DNA of 64,000 bases, from assembly GCA_947683625.1 (NCBI GenBank), contig CANTUR010000907.1, positions 124,001-188,000 on the forward strand. Direction: 5' to 3'. Shown piece after piece: positions 46,881-60,000 of this stretch. The notes beneath the pieces were generated by a model that was not told the DNA's origin, did no database searches, and worked only from the letters and a program-made list of their open reading frames with translations. The position numbers were made by a program, and so were the translations under genes. This DNA comes from Mallotus nudiflorus (lineage: Eukaryota > Streptophyta > Magnoliopsida > Malpighiales > Euphorbiaceae). Each line of letters begins with the position of its first letter. The first letter of the stretch is position 1.

Positions 46881-47020
46881 AGACTTGTCAAACATTAACA
46901 CCTTGCTCAACAATTTGAGCATAAATCTATCACTTAGGATACAATCGAGTGTCCTAATTTCTTTCTTTTGAAATTGTGTGCTTCTATTGCTTTGCCGTAA
47001 TTTATCAAGCAAATAGTGAC

Positions 47021-47032
47021 AAAGGGGGCAAC
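47021..47032 (+). other. Polypurine tract of the Ogre-like element
   Basis: aaagggggcaac ends exactly at the TG of the 3' LTR. It confirms plus-strand orientation. Confidence 0.85.
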
Positions 47033-49032
47033 TGTAAGCACCCAATTTTGGGATGCAATTATGTACAATTGCGACGTAAGCCCCTATGATGAAATTTATT
47101 CAAAATTGAACTTGGTTGTCGATTTTTTGGACTTTAAGGACTAAATTGCAATATTTTTTTAAAGTTTGATTGCAAATAATTCAATTTTTCAGGGGTCTTT
47201 CGGTAATTAAAAGTAAAAAAAAGGATCGGCATTTTCCACAATGCTGACACATAAAAATCCAATTTTTTCAATTTTTTTTGCGCATTTTTATCGATTTTTT
47301 AGCATTTTGATTGGTTGAAAATTCATTCTTTATCTTTATTATTATCTAAAAAGGTTTTAAACGCATAAATAGTTTTCAAAAATTAAAATTCTTATCAGGT
47401 TATTTTGAAGAGATGAGCGTTCTTGTAAATTGGAAAAGTCAATACGGGCAGACTCTGCTTTAAAAAGAAAAGAGTCTGCATGCGTGAGGGGGATTTTTTT
47501 TTTTTGGGACACAGACAGAGGAACTGAGAGAAACTCACACATCCGTAGATCAAACTTTGATTTTCTTCTGTTCTTTCAAAACCCTAATTTTTATAGTTCA
47601 TTTAACGAAGACAATCCGACGTTTTTTTTAGTCCCAGTCTAGAATCAAATCAATACTGAGTCAATTTCAACGGTGACAATCACAATCTGAAGGGCTATCT
47701 CAAAGCATATACACAACATTCATTTTTTTTTCTTCTCTTCTTTTTATGATTTTTACTTTATTTCATTATTTATTTTATTATTTAATTTCACTACTAATCT
47801 GATTACTTTTTTTTATTTTGTTTTGATATGTGCATGTGGATTGAGGAGGATACCGCCTGTGTTTAATTGAATAGAAGATCCATGGAATGCCATGGATGAA
47901 CCTGTACTATTTTTTAATAGTTCCTAGGATTTTAATCTTTATTTTGCATTTATGTGTTCTATATAGTTTATTTTTAATTCATGGGTGTATAATTGTTTAA
48001 TTTTAATTTTGTACGTAGTTTGTAATAATCCTAGTAGTGGGAATAGTGAAAGGTTTAAATTTTTGTACTTTAAAATTAATTAGTAATTAGGTTCAATCGG
48101 GTAAAAATTAATTAAAAATTAATGGTGGCTTTAGTTTAATTAGGGTTTGTATGTAATTAATTTAGGTTTCTTTAGAAATCATATGTGAATGTGTTTTGAT
48201 TTGATTTTGTTATGTTTTGTTATGTTTTTTTGTTATGTTTTTGAGCCCTAAGCCCACGTTTAGGTCTAACCTACTTAAATAAATAGGTTTAAAAAATGGT
48301 TTAGGACTTTAAATAATTAAAATCAATTTAGACCCATTAGATTTTTGGCCCACTTAATTAATTAAAACTTGTTTAGACTTAGCTCAGCCCACTTAATTTT
48401 ATTTCTTTTAAAATAAATAGACTTAGGCCCACATGTTACTTAAAATAAAACTAATTTAGACTTAGGCCCATTAATTTAATTTTTCTTTAAAATTAAATAG
48501 ACTTAAGCTCATTTCTTTGACAAATTAAAATAAATAGATTTAGGTTTACTAATTAAAAAATGTAGGCCCACCTTTAAAGTCCATTTCACTTGTAAATAAA
48601 ATATGTAGATGTAGCTAACTTATAAAATAAAATTAACATAGTTTAGACATAGGGATGTTGCCTTTTTTATGCATTTTTACTTGTAATTTTATTGACATGT
48701 TGCCTTTTGGGTTAGATGGATGTTAATTATGGTTTAATAAAATTGCATGTAATTAAAGGGTGAAATAATCATTTATAAAATTATTCTAAATGAACACGAG
48801 ACTAAGAGAAGTTATTATTCCGTATCCAAAATCTCCTGGTTGTGGTGCTAGTTTTCTTTTAGAGAATCGAGTACCACCTTTTAAATTTATCCCAGTTATT
48901 ACCCTGGGTGGCGACTCCTCATATCCACGCCATGTCTTTGTGACAGTGGTTAGTGTGTCCTCTAAGGCCCTGAGCCTAAACAGTGTCGTGGTTGCTAAAA
49001 TCTTGGACGCACGTTAAACCCCACTATTTACA
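47033..49032 (+). repeat. 3' LTR of the Ogre-like element
   Basis: 2000 bases, TGTAAGCACCC to ACA, followed by CATTT. It has only one copy of the gatcggcatt unit that is expanded in the 5' LTR. Confidence 0.92.
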
Positions 49033-49037
49033 CATTT

Positions 49038-49285
49038 ACTATAAATTAATTATCTACTGTATCTATTCCGAGTAATGTTCAAGAAGCCTTAGATGATCTG
49101 GATTGGAAGAAAGATATGAATGATTAAATGGAGGCATTGTAGAAAAACTGGACGTGGGATATTGTTCCTCTTCCGAAAGGAAAGAAAACGGTGGAGTGTA
49201 GGTGGATATTCACTGTCAAACTCAATCCAAATGGAAGCATAAATCGATATAAAGTTTGGTTGGTAGCAAAGGGGTAATAATGTAT
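49038..49285 (+). pseudogene. Copia element resumed: start of reverse transcriptase, then truncated
   Basis: The frame continues from ...SNSHAF at 27836 and gives VQEALDDLDWKKDMND, NWTWDIVPLPKGKKTVE and NGSINRYKVWLVAKG, the conserved opening of copia RT. It stops soon after and no further RT, RNase H or LTR is found. A 19-base inverted repeat (49187-49205 with 49305-49323) marks the breakpoint. Confidence 0.8.
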
Positions 49286-49322
49286 TTGTATATTTCAAGA
49301 TATTCCACCTACACTCCACCGT

Positions 49323-50080
49323 TGAGCCACCAAAAAATACATTGAGGTATAATTTTCTTCATCTTTTAAAAAAAATTTAATAACTAAATAAGATAAAAAT
49401 TAATTTATCTCTTATTCTTTGTCATTTCATTTACTTTTTCCTCAATCATAGATACATAATAATAGAGACTCTCGGTTAAAAAGTAAAGGGTCTTCATTTT
49501 TTAATAAAAATTATAATGTTATACGTCCCCACACTTTTGTAACTTTTTAATTGTTGTGTATGATGGGCCACCAAAAATATATTGAGTATAATTTTCTTCA
49601 TTTAAAAAAAAATTAATAATTAAATAGGATAAAAATTAATTTAACTCTTATTCTTTGTCCTTTCAATTACTTTTCCCTCAATTAATGGTACATGATAGTG
49701 GAGACTCTCGGTCAAAAAGTAAAGGGACTTCAATTTTTAGTAAAAAAAAAAAATATATTATTATACGTCACTACACTTTTGTAATTATTTTTTTAATTTT
49801 TGGCCACCAAAAAATATATAAAGGTATGATATTCTTCAATTTTAAAAAATATTTAATAACTAAATAATATAAAAAAATTAATTTATCTCTTATTATTTGT
49901 CTCTTCATTTACTTTTCCCTCAATCAATGATACATAATAATGGAGTCTCTCAATAAAAAAAAAAGGACTTCATTTTTTAATAAAAAAATATAATGTTATA
50001 CGATTCTACACTTTTGTAATTATTTTTTTAAAATTTTTGTTATATTGGGCCACCAAAAAGTTTATAGAGGTAAAAATAGA
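49323..50080. repeat. Tandem array of about 240-base units upstream of TNL2
   Basis: Four diverged units, each opening with gggccaccaaaaaatat-like text at 49326, 49567, 49803 and 50049, and carrying tatctcttattctttgtc, agagactctcggt and a tatacg...acacttttgtaa tail. No gene. It ends about 500 bases before the TNL2 start codon. Confidence 0.85.
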
Positions 50081-50229
50081 AAAATGTTAATTTTTTCATC
50101 TTTCAAATGATTATGTTTTGTTTCCATGAACAGGGAAAAAGAAGTTAAAATCATCTTTACAAAATTGAATTAATTACGTTATTATTTATTTATTTTTTTC
50201 GACTAAATGGATTACATTAATCGATGATT

Positions 50230-50579
50230 AATGCGCCTTCTTAGATGTTTTTTTTTTTTTGAAACACTTTCTTAGATGTTTCACGGGAAGTACAGTGTAG
50301 CTGTGAAATGGTAATTTCATTGCCTATCCATATCCAGAACTCGAGAGTTTTCTTAGACCCTTTTTCTTTTTTTGAAAAGCGCGTTTTTTTTTAGCAACTT
50401 TGACTTGCGGCAAAAGCCAGGAAAATTCATCACACAGGACCTGAGACTTCTATTTTTAATTTCTCCATTTATCCACGCGCACATCGGCACATGGCATCTT
50501 CTTCCTCAACTTGCAAATAGCAAGCAGCATAGAGTTTCTGTTCAGAGTTTATCTTAATTTACATTATTCATCTAATATC
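50230..50579 (+). promoter_or_regulatory. TNL2 promoter and 5' UTR
   Basis: Contains one W-box core (TTGACT, 50401-50406) for WRKY factors and two CGCG boxes fitting the CAMTA site (GCGCGT 50380-50385, ACGCGC 50475-50480), both known in plant immune promoters. No TATA box stands out. The last 65 bases before the ATG (agcaagcagca...gtttatcttaattta) match TNL1, marking a conserved leader. Confidence 0.5.
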
Positions 50580-51088
50580 ATGGCTGCTGCTTCTTCTTCT
50601 TCTCAACCCAAGAAGTATGATGTGTTCGTTAGTTTTAGAGGTTCAGATGTGCGCAAACGTTTTCTAAGCCATCTCCGAAAAGCTTTGAAGGAAAAGGGAG
50701 TTGATGTCTTTGTGGATGAAAAACTTGAAAGAGGAGAAGATATCTCAGTTTCCCTCCTGGAAACAATTGAACAATCTTTTCTTGCTTTGGTCATTTTCTC
50801 TCAAAACTACGCTTATTCTCAGTGGTGTCTAGATGAGCTCCTGAAGATACAGCAGTGCAAGAAAACAATGGGACAGATAGTTATCCCTGTTTTTTATGAA
50901 GTAGACCCAGATGATGTTCAAGAGCTCAGGGGGAATTTTGGGGATGCAATTGCTGAGCACAAAAAACAAAACTCCGGGAGTTTAAAAAAAAAAAAGAAAA
51001 AAGAAAAATCCACCGGCGGAGTGCAGGGTTGGTGTCAAGCTTTAAAGGAAATAGCTAAATTGTCAACGGTGATTTCGAGCAAAGATGA
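50580..51088 (+). CDS. TNL2 exon 1, TIR domain with poly-Lys tail
   Basis: YDVFVSFRGSDVRKRFLSHL and WCLDELLKIQQCKKTMG carry the TIR core and the putative catalytic Glu. Near the end a run of 12 adenines (50984-50995) encodes part of a Lys-rich stretch (SLKKKKKKEKS) that TNL1 lacks and that could act as a nuclear signal. The donor is GA|GTAAGC; the in-frame TAA inside it means intron retention stops the protein at ...SSKDE. Confidence 0.92.
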
Positions 51089-54000
51089 GTAAGCTTTTTT
51101 CTCCTTTTTTTTATTCAATTATTTTACATATTTAATTTTTTTTTACATTATTATTGTCTTAATAAAATGTAATTATTATAATCTTTTAAAAAAATGTAAT
51201 TATTATAGTAATTATCATCGATTTGAATTACCAAATTTTTCTATATATTTTTATTATTGTAGTAGTGTAGAAAAATACTTGTTAGAATAAAATAAATATA
51301 AAAAAGAAAAATACTCGGTGATATTTGGGAAACGATTTCAGGCAATGATCTCTTATGCTGGCATGTTCGTTACATTATGTAATGCTTAGCAAGGCTTTGA
51401 GTCCTGCTAAATTTACAGATATTAATTAATGTCTGTATATATAATACAAATAATACATATATTAATTAAGTTATTTAGAATTTAGTATCATTGCTTTATC
51501 TAATGCCTTGTAAAAAATTATAAAATAATATAAATAATACAAAAACATGCATTCTATCATATAGCATTAAAAAATAATTTATGCATGTATAGTTCATATT
51601 TCATTAAAAAAATGTATAAATAGTACGTTTTTGAAAAAATATAAATTATTAAGCTAAGTAAATAAAATATTTTTAAAAAATATTATAATTTTTAAAAGAT
51701 TTGTAATTTATTTGGGTAATTAAAAGGTAGAACAACTTAAAAAAATTATAATATAAAGTAAGACATTAAATTAAAAATATTTATGTCATCTATAGCTTAA
51801 AAATATTAATGATGGTATTGAAGAACTATTTACTTATTGAAAAAGGAATTGTTATAAAATTTAGAAAAAGGTATAGATGTTGTGAAATAAAGATGGAATT
51901 GCTTAGTTTATTATAGAATTAAATTTGAATTTAGTAGTATTTAATTAGAAAAAAAATATTTTATAGTAGAATGATTTTAAGAGAATTTAGAGAGAGTTTG
52001 GAGAGAATAACAATATTTTGCAACTGCCTCGTTAAAACCTTGCTAAATAAAACCCAGTGGGAAAAACTTTAGCTTAAGAAAAAAGAGTACAGTGCATGAT
52101 TTTCTCCCCCTCAAGTTGATATGTATAATCTTCCTTCACATAGTATGCAGATGTCGCATTCCAATATCGTGAACGTGCTTTCTAAAGATTGTAGTTGGAA
52201 GTGCCTTTGTGAAAAGATCAGCTGAATTTTGGCTAGACTGAATATACTTGATATCTATATAATTGTCTTTTATTAGCTCTTGAGTGTATGAAAAAAATCT
52301 TAGAGGTATATGTTTGGTTCTATCACTTTTGATATATCTTTCCCTTAATTGTGCAATGCATGCTGCATTATCTTCATATAAAATTGTTGGACTTTTGTTG
52401 ACTGGAAAACCACAAGATTCTTCAATATGATGTGTCATTGATCTAAGTCACATACCCTCTCTACTTGCTTCATGTAGTGCAATAATTTCAGAATAATTTG
52501 AGGAAGTAGTGACAAACGTTTGTTTCTGGGAACGTCAAAAAATTACAGTTCCATTATTTGTGAACACATAGCCTGTTTGAGATTTCGCTTTATGAGAATC
52601 AGATAAATGCCCTGCATCTGCATAACCAATCAATTCTTGTTTTGAATTGTTAGAATAAAATAAATCCAAATCAACATTTCCTCGAAGGTATCGAAGTATA
52701 TGTTTGACCCCTTTCCAATGCCTTTTTGTTAGAATTGAATTGAACCTTGCTAATAAATTGATTGCAAAAGAAATGTCAGGTCTAGTACAATTAGCAAGAT
52801 ATATTAGAGCTCCAATGACACTGAGATATGGAAATTCAGGACCAAGAATTTCTTTATTTTCTTCACAAGGTCGAAATGGATCAGTCTCAATATTGAGTGA
52901 TCTAACGACCATTGGAGTACTTAAAGGATTTGCTTTATCGATATTAAAGCGTTTCAAGATCTTTTCTGTGTAATTTGATTGATGCACGAATATCCCATTG
53001 TGCATTTGCTCAATTTGTAAACCAAGGCAATACTTGGTTTTTCCAAGATCTTTCATTTCAAATTCTTCCTTTAAGTATACTGTTGCTTCATGAATCTCAT
53101 TTTTTGTTCCAATGATATTCAAATCATCAACATATACAGCTATAATCACAAATTCGGATATTGTTTTCTTAATAAAAATGCATGGGCAGATAATACTACT
53201 CACATATCCTTTATTAATCAAATAATCACTTAAGTGATTATACCACATGCGCCCAGACTGTTTTAACCCATATAAAGATCTCTGGAGCTTAATCGAATAC
53301 ATTTCTTTGGGTTTTTTACTTAATGCTTCAGGCATTTTAAATCCTTTAGGGATTTTCATATAAATGTCACTATCAAGTGATCCATACAAATAAACAGTCA
53401 CAACATTTATAAGACGCATTTCTAATTTCTTAGAAACTTCTAGGCTAATCAAATACTTGAACGTAATTGCATCCATAACAGGAGAATACGTTTCATTATA
53501 ATCAATTCCCGGCCTTTGTGAAAAACCTTGAGCTACAAGTCTAGCTTTGTACTTTATTATTTCATTTTTCTCATTTCTCTTTCGTACAAAGACCCACTTG
53601 TATCCTACAGGTTTCACAGTTTTAGGCATAGGAATAATTGACCCAAAAACATTTCGTTTGTTTAGTGAGTCCAATTCAGCCTGTATAGCATCTTTCCATT
53701 TTATCCAATCATGCCTATTTTGACATTCCATGACTGATTTTGGTTCAGGATCATCTTTGTCATTTATGATTTCACATGCAACAATATATGATAATGTTTA
53801 AGACTTTCTTTATTTTTTATTTCTTCAGGGATATTTTTCTCGTTATCAATATGATTATCTACTCCCTTTCTCTTTCGAGGATTTTTATCCTTAGAACCAA
53901 TTGGTCTTCCACACTTCTGGCCTGTTTTAGATTCATGAGTGTCTTTATTTTCAGGTTTTATTTCTGAAATTTCAATACGAGCAGGAGCATTGGCTGCTGG

Positions 54001-57000
54001 TATGTATGATTTTGTCACTCTTTTTGTATTAGTAAATGCATCTGGCAATTGATTTGCAATTGCTTGTAAGTGCATAATCTTTTGCACTTTTAATTCACAT
54101 TATTTTATGTGAGGATCCAGATGCAATAATGATGGTTCATTCCATGAAATATCTCTTTTCCCTTCTTTCTCCCTTTTTCCTAATGTTGGGAAAACAACCT
54201 CATTAAATTGGCAATCAGCAAAACGTGCTGTAAAAACATCACCGATTAAAGGTTCAAGATTATCTAATAATCGAGGGTGTTTCAAACCCAACATAAATTC
54301 CCAATCTTCGTTGAGGACCCATTTTTATGTGCTGAGGTGGCGCAATAGGTACATATACTGCACAACCAAAAATTCTGAGATGGGAAATATTTGGCTCTTG
54401 ACCAAATGCCAATTGTAGTGGGGAGTATTTATGATATGCACTAGGTCTGATGCGAATTAATGAAGCAGCATGTAGGATTGCATGACCCCAAACTGAAATG
54501 GGAAGCTTTGTTCTCATTATTAATGGTCTAGCAATAAGCTGAAGGCGTTTAATCAATGATTCAGCTAAACCATTTTGAGTATGTACATGGGCAACATGAT
54601 GCTCAACAATGATCCCAGTAGACATACAATAATCATTGAATGCTTGAGATGTAAATTCACCAGCATTATCAAGTCTTACCCTCTTGATTATATAATCAGG
54701 GAATTGTGCTCGTAATTTAATAATTTCAGCAAGCAACCTTGCAAATGCAACATTACGAGTTGACAATAGACAAACATGTGACCATCTATTAAATGCATCA
54801 ATTAATACCATAAAATATCTGAATGGTCCATATGGTGGGTGAATTGGCCCACATATATCACCTTGAATTCTTTCAAGAAACATAGGTGATTCATTTTGAA
54901 TTTTAGATGGTGAAGGTCTCAAGATTAATTTTTCGAGAGAACAAGCTCTACATGGCATTTCATTTGATTGAGGAATTCTTTGCCCCTTCAAGGGATGTCC
55001 ATGTGAATTCTCAATTATCCTTCGCATCATTACTGATCCAGGATGACCTAATCTGTCATGCCATAAATTTATTATTGAAGGATCATAAGATTTTTCTTTT
55101 ACTGTCATATTTGATTCAATTACATGTATATGCATGTAATGCAATCCAGTAGGGAGTTTTGACAGTCTTTCCAATACTTGTATTTTTCCTTATTCATAGG
55201 AAACTATATTTAAATATTTGTTACCATTTATAGTAATGGATTGGGTATCACACCCATTTCAATATATGTCATCAAAACTCAAAAAATTTCTTGTTGATTT
55301 TGGTGAAAACAAAGCTTCATCAATTATAAACTTTGTTCCATTTGGTAACATAAATTTAGCTTTGCCAATTCCTTTAATCAGATCTACAGGACCTGATATT
55401 GTTTTTACAACTGCCTTTGTAGGCTTTATTTTAGAGAAATAATCTCTATTTTTCAAGATAGTATGTGTAATACCACTATCTGGTATGCAGAGATCTTCAA
55501 TACTGTCTTTATGTTGAGTACAATCCATATTAAACTTCAAAATAAATAAACACATAATTAATCAATTAAGGTAAAAACATAAAATAATTATAAAGCAGGA
55601 CATTTTATTTAATTTGAAAATAACATACATAACAATAACATATTGTTCAGAATAAAACAACATACTTAAAATTATAGATGTTTTAATTTCCATTGTCAGT
55701 AAAATCATCAGTAAAATTAGAAACATCTAGATAAGTTATATCATTAACATGAGTATGATGCTCATTGAAGTTTATTTCCTTTTCTTTGCCTTTCAATGAT
55801 GCCTTATAAAGTTGGCAAAGATGTAGTGGTGTTCGACAAATTCGTGACCAGTGTCCTTTACTACCACATCTGAAACACACAGTTTCAGACTTATGTTGAG
55901 GCCTTTCTTGAACACCACTGATGACTGATTTTAACTTCTTTTGAGGTTGAGTCTGAGTTTGTTGTGGAGTATTATTATATTTATTTCCATGACCACGACC
56001 ACGACCACGACCAAAGAATTGACCTCTTCCACATCCATGACCTCTACCTCTCCCACATCCATAGCTATTGTAATTTTTATATCTGGAATAATTTGTAGCA
56101 TTTGCTTCTGGAAATGCTATTGAGCCAGTGGGACAGGACTGATGATTTTTCATCAAGAGTTCATTATTTTTCTCAACTATCAGTAGACATGACATTAGTT
56201 CAGAATATTTTTTAAATCTCTGCATCCTGTATTGTTGTTGCAGTGTAACATTTGATGCATGAAATGTGGAGTAAGTTTTCTCTAGCATATCATCGTCTAT
56301 GACTGTCTGTCCACAGAATTTTAATTGTGATACTATTCTGAACATTGCAGAATTATAGTCACTCACTTTTTTTGAAATCTTGAAAGCGTAAAGCTCTCCA
56401 TTCATCAGTGACTACTGGTAGTATTACATCTCTTTGATGATCATATCTGTCTTTTAGATCCTTCCAAAGAACACTTGGATCTTTGACAGTCAAATATTCA
56501 TATTTTAATCCTTCATCAAGATGACGACGGAGAAAAATTATAGACTTGGCCTTATCTTGCAATGAGGTGTTATTATTTTTTTTATGGTATCAATTAACCC
56601 CATTGATTGAAGATGCATCTCTACATCTAGAATCCAAGATATATAATTTTTTCCCGTGATGTCAAGAGCAACGAACTCAATCTTTTCTAGATTTGTCATT
56701 ATGATAACTAATAAAAAAATATATAACTCAATTAGAATTCATAAATTTGATGACTACTAAAAAAATCAAACATAATCAGAATTTACTAATTAATTATATC
56801 ATGAATGAATATTGCAAAAAATAATAGCGGTACAAAAAATGATACAATAATACTTAAAATTATATCAAATAGAAAATCATCTTCCATATGAATTATTTCT
56901 AAAACTATTATAATAGTCATGATCAAAACACAAATATAAATATACCAAATCATGTTTACAATTTAGAGTAAAGAGAGAAAGAGAAAATGTATGAATTTGT

Positions 57001-60000
57001 GTGAATAAATAAAATTTATAGCTCATCTATTTATAATGAAAAATATAGCTGTTTATAACCGTTATATTACTGTTGGTAATAAAAATATAGCCGTTAGAAT
57101 TTTTTTTAATATAATATATTGAGAAATAAATTATATAAAATAAAATCAATAAATAATGTTGATATGATTATTTATAGCAAGTGAGTTAATATAACGATAT
57201 GTATAAATATGGGGCAAAACTGTCTATTAATATAAAATGGGGTATAACCTTCCATTAACATAAATAATAAAAAAAAATAAATGTGCATAAATATAAATTG
57301 ATAGGAGGCATAGCCATCCATAAGGTTAGAACCATTTCTAGCAATATTTACATCAATGGTGTAGTTAGTAAAACAAAATAAAAATAACAATTAATATAAA
57401 GTTAGATTGAAGAAATAAATATAAATATATAAATTAGTAGGAGGTATAGTCATCCATGATAATATATAATCAAATAATATATTCATAAATATTAAATATT
57501 AAGAAATATGTACCTTATTGTTTTGATCGAGAGCTCCTCGTGCTGATAACGTGTTGTGAAATAAAGTTTGAATTGCTTAGTTTATTATAGAACTAAACTT
57601 GAATTTAATAGTATTTAATTAGAAGAAAAATATTTTATAGTAGAATGTTTTTAAGAGAATTTAGAGAGAGTTTGAAGAGAATTTGGAGAACAATAATATT
57701 GAAAGAATTTGAAGAGTAATCTATTTTTTTTCTTAACCTTCTCATTAATGAATTTCAATCCCTTTATATAGAGATTTTCTTTTCACTATTGAGTATTATT
57801 CTCTCACAAGCAATATATTGTTCATTCATAAGTAATATATTGTTCATTCACATTCATAATAATAGAAAAATATTTTAGAATTATTATTATTATTATTATT
57901 ATTATTATGTGTTTGTGTTTTTTTTAACATTTGTGTAAAAGATGTTATTTTTGGATGTCATATGGTACCAAAATATTAGGAGTTCAAAAAGAAAAGGAAA
58001 AAGAGAAGAAATATCCAACGGCAGATTGCAGGATTGGTGCCAAGCTTTAAAGGAAGTAGCTAATTTGTCAGGAGTGGTTTCCGGCAAAGATGAGTAAGCT
58101 TTTTCCTCTTTTTTTTTTATTTTTTTAATTTCAGTTATTTTACATATTTAATAAATTTTCGTTGTTATTGTCCTAACAAAACGTAATTTTTATAATAATT
58201 ATTATCGATTTGAATTATCAAAATTTTCTATATATTTTTATTATTTTAGTAGTGTAGAAAAATACTTGTTAAAATAAAATAAATATAAAAAAAAAAAAAT
58301 ACTCAATGATATTTGGCAAACGATCTTAGGCAATGATTTTGTTTTGCTATTGATTTCTGATGCTTCGCAGGTTTGTTACATTATGTCATGCTTAGCAAGG
58401 CTTTGATTCCTGCTAAATTTACAAATATTAATTAATATATGTATATATAATATAAATAATACATATATTAATTACTTAATTTAGAATTTAGTATCTTTGT
58501 TATATCTAATGCCTCGTAAAAAACTATAAAATAATATAAAAACATGCATTCTATCATATAGCATTAAAAAAAAATTTATACATGTATAGTTCTTATTGCA
58601 TTAAAATAATGTATAAATAGTAAATTTTTTTGAAAAACATAAATTACTAAGCTAATTAAATAAAAAATATTTTTAAAAAATAATTTAATTTTTAAAAGAT
58701 TTGTAATTTATTTGGGTAATGAAAGGTAGAACAACTTAAAAAATTGTAATATAAAGTAATAAATATAATTAAGAATATTTATATCATCTATATCTTAACA
58801 GTATTAATGATATGGAGTGTGAATATCTCATCCATTGAAGAACTATTTACTTATTAAAAAACGAATTGTTATAAAATTTAGAAAAAAATAAAAAAATTAT
58901 AGAAAAATATTATTATTATTGTTGTTGCTGTTGTTGTTCTGTGTTTGTATTTTTTTTTTTTAACATTTGCGTAAAAGATGGTACTTTTGGATGTCACATG
59001 GTACCAAAATATGAAGAAAAAATCACAAATCACTGATCAAACAATAAAATTACAAAGTATTTTTTCCTATATTTTCCTAAAATTGCGTTAATAAGCTAAA
59101 TAAAAGGACTTCAGATACACATATCAGTTTTACGATAAATGTTGGGCTAGTTATTAATTAATTCATACTGTTAAAATTATTTAAATTTGCTACTTCAACA
59201 TTTTAAATTGTGTCAATTATATATAATTTTATTTAAAAGATCTAATTATATTTTTAAAAATTATTATTAGATTCCTATAAAATAAATTTGACACTTATTA
59301 AGATTTTTATCCTTTTTTTCTTACAACAAAATATAAAATGAATTTAAATTCTAATTTTACCACTCTTAACACAAAGTCAAAATCAATTTCTAATTATTTT
59401 CATAAAGGTTTAACTTTACACTAAAAAACTTTATATTTTAATTACTTTAAAACATGTTTTTTAAAAAAAATTTCTGATAGGCATAAAAAAAGAGTATAAA
59501 ATGAAAAATTTTGAAATATTAGTAAAAAATATAAAAACATTTTGATTTTTCTGAAAAGAATGAAAAATTAAATTATTATTATTATTATTATTATTAATGA
59601 TAATGGTTAAAGTGCTTATTTTATATTTTATTTTATTAATATTAGTGCGTAATAATAAATTGATTTATAAATTATGACATTTTGATTTTTTATTATTTTC
59701 ATTAATACATATAAAAGTTCAAAAATTTTATATATAAAAATTATTTTTAAATTTATTTCAAAAGTGGTAAATTTTGAAAAAAATTTTAAGATTTAATTTA
59801 AAAAATAAAAAATAAAATAACTATCAAATACATTTTATAGTGATATAAAAATAATTTCTAAAAATACAATTAGATTTTGAAAAATTGAAATGATTTAATA
59901 AGATTTGTTACACCGTTGGTATTATAATTTTGGATCATATTTCACTTTGATATCAAAATTTTAATTTTTTTCTATTCCGTCTCAAAAAGTTTATTTTTAT

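Larger units (their letters stand above)
27837..49032 (+). mobile_element. Ogre-like giant Tat Ty3/gypsy element with two antisense genes
   Basis: 21,196 bases flanked by CATTT (27832-27836, 49033-49037). LTRs of about 2 kb begin TGTAAGCACCC. Order: 5' LTR, PBS, long leader, gag, protease with a G-patch-like segment, RT, RNase H, archaeal-type RNase H, integrase, a DUF7745-like antisense gene, a plant-mobile-domain antisense gene, a 77-base tandem array, PPT and 3' LTR. A 3.24 kb solo LTR is nested at 40927. Size, long LTRs, second RNase H and 3' tandem repeats place it in the Ogre group of Tat; the clade call is inference. All coding regions carry stops. Confidence 0.9.
51878..57861 (-). mobile_element. 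Ty1/copia retrotransposon inside TNL2 intron 1
   Basis: A nearly complete minus-strand element of about 6 kb: 5' LTR on the right, gag, protease, integrase, RT, RNase H, PPT and a shortened 3' LTR on the left. ATAGA flanks both sides (51873-51877, 57862-57866), with about five unexplained bases at the right LTR edge. The empty site is visible in the duplicated intron copy near 58895 (attatagaaaaat), which supports the boundaries. Gag and pol have few lesions, so it is younger than the gypsy elements. Confidence 0.88.

Noticed and set aside
46607..46891. Minus-strand ORF with repeated YIPYGT
   Set aside because: Product of translating the 77-base tandem array.
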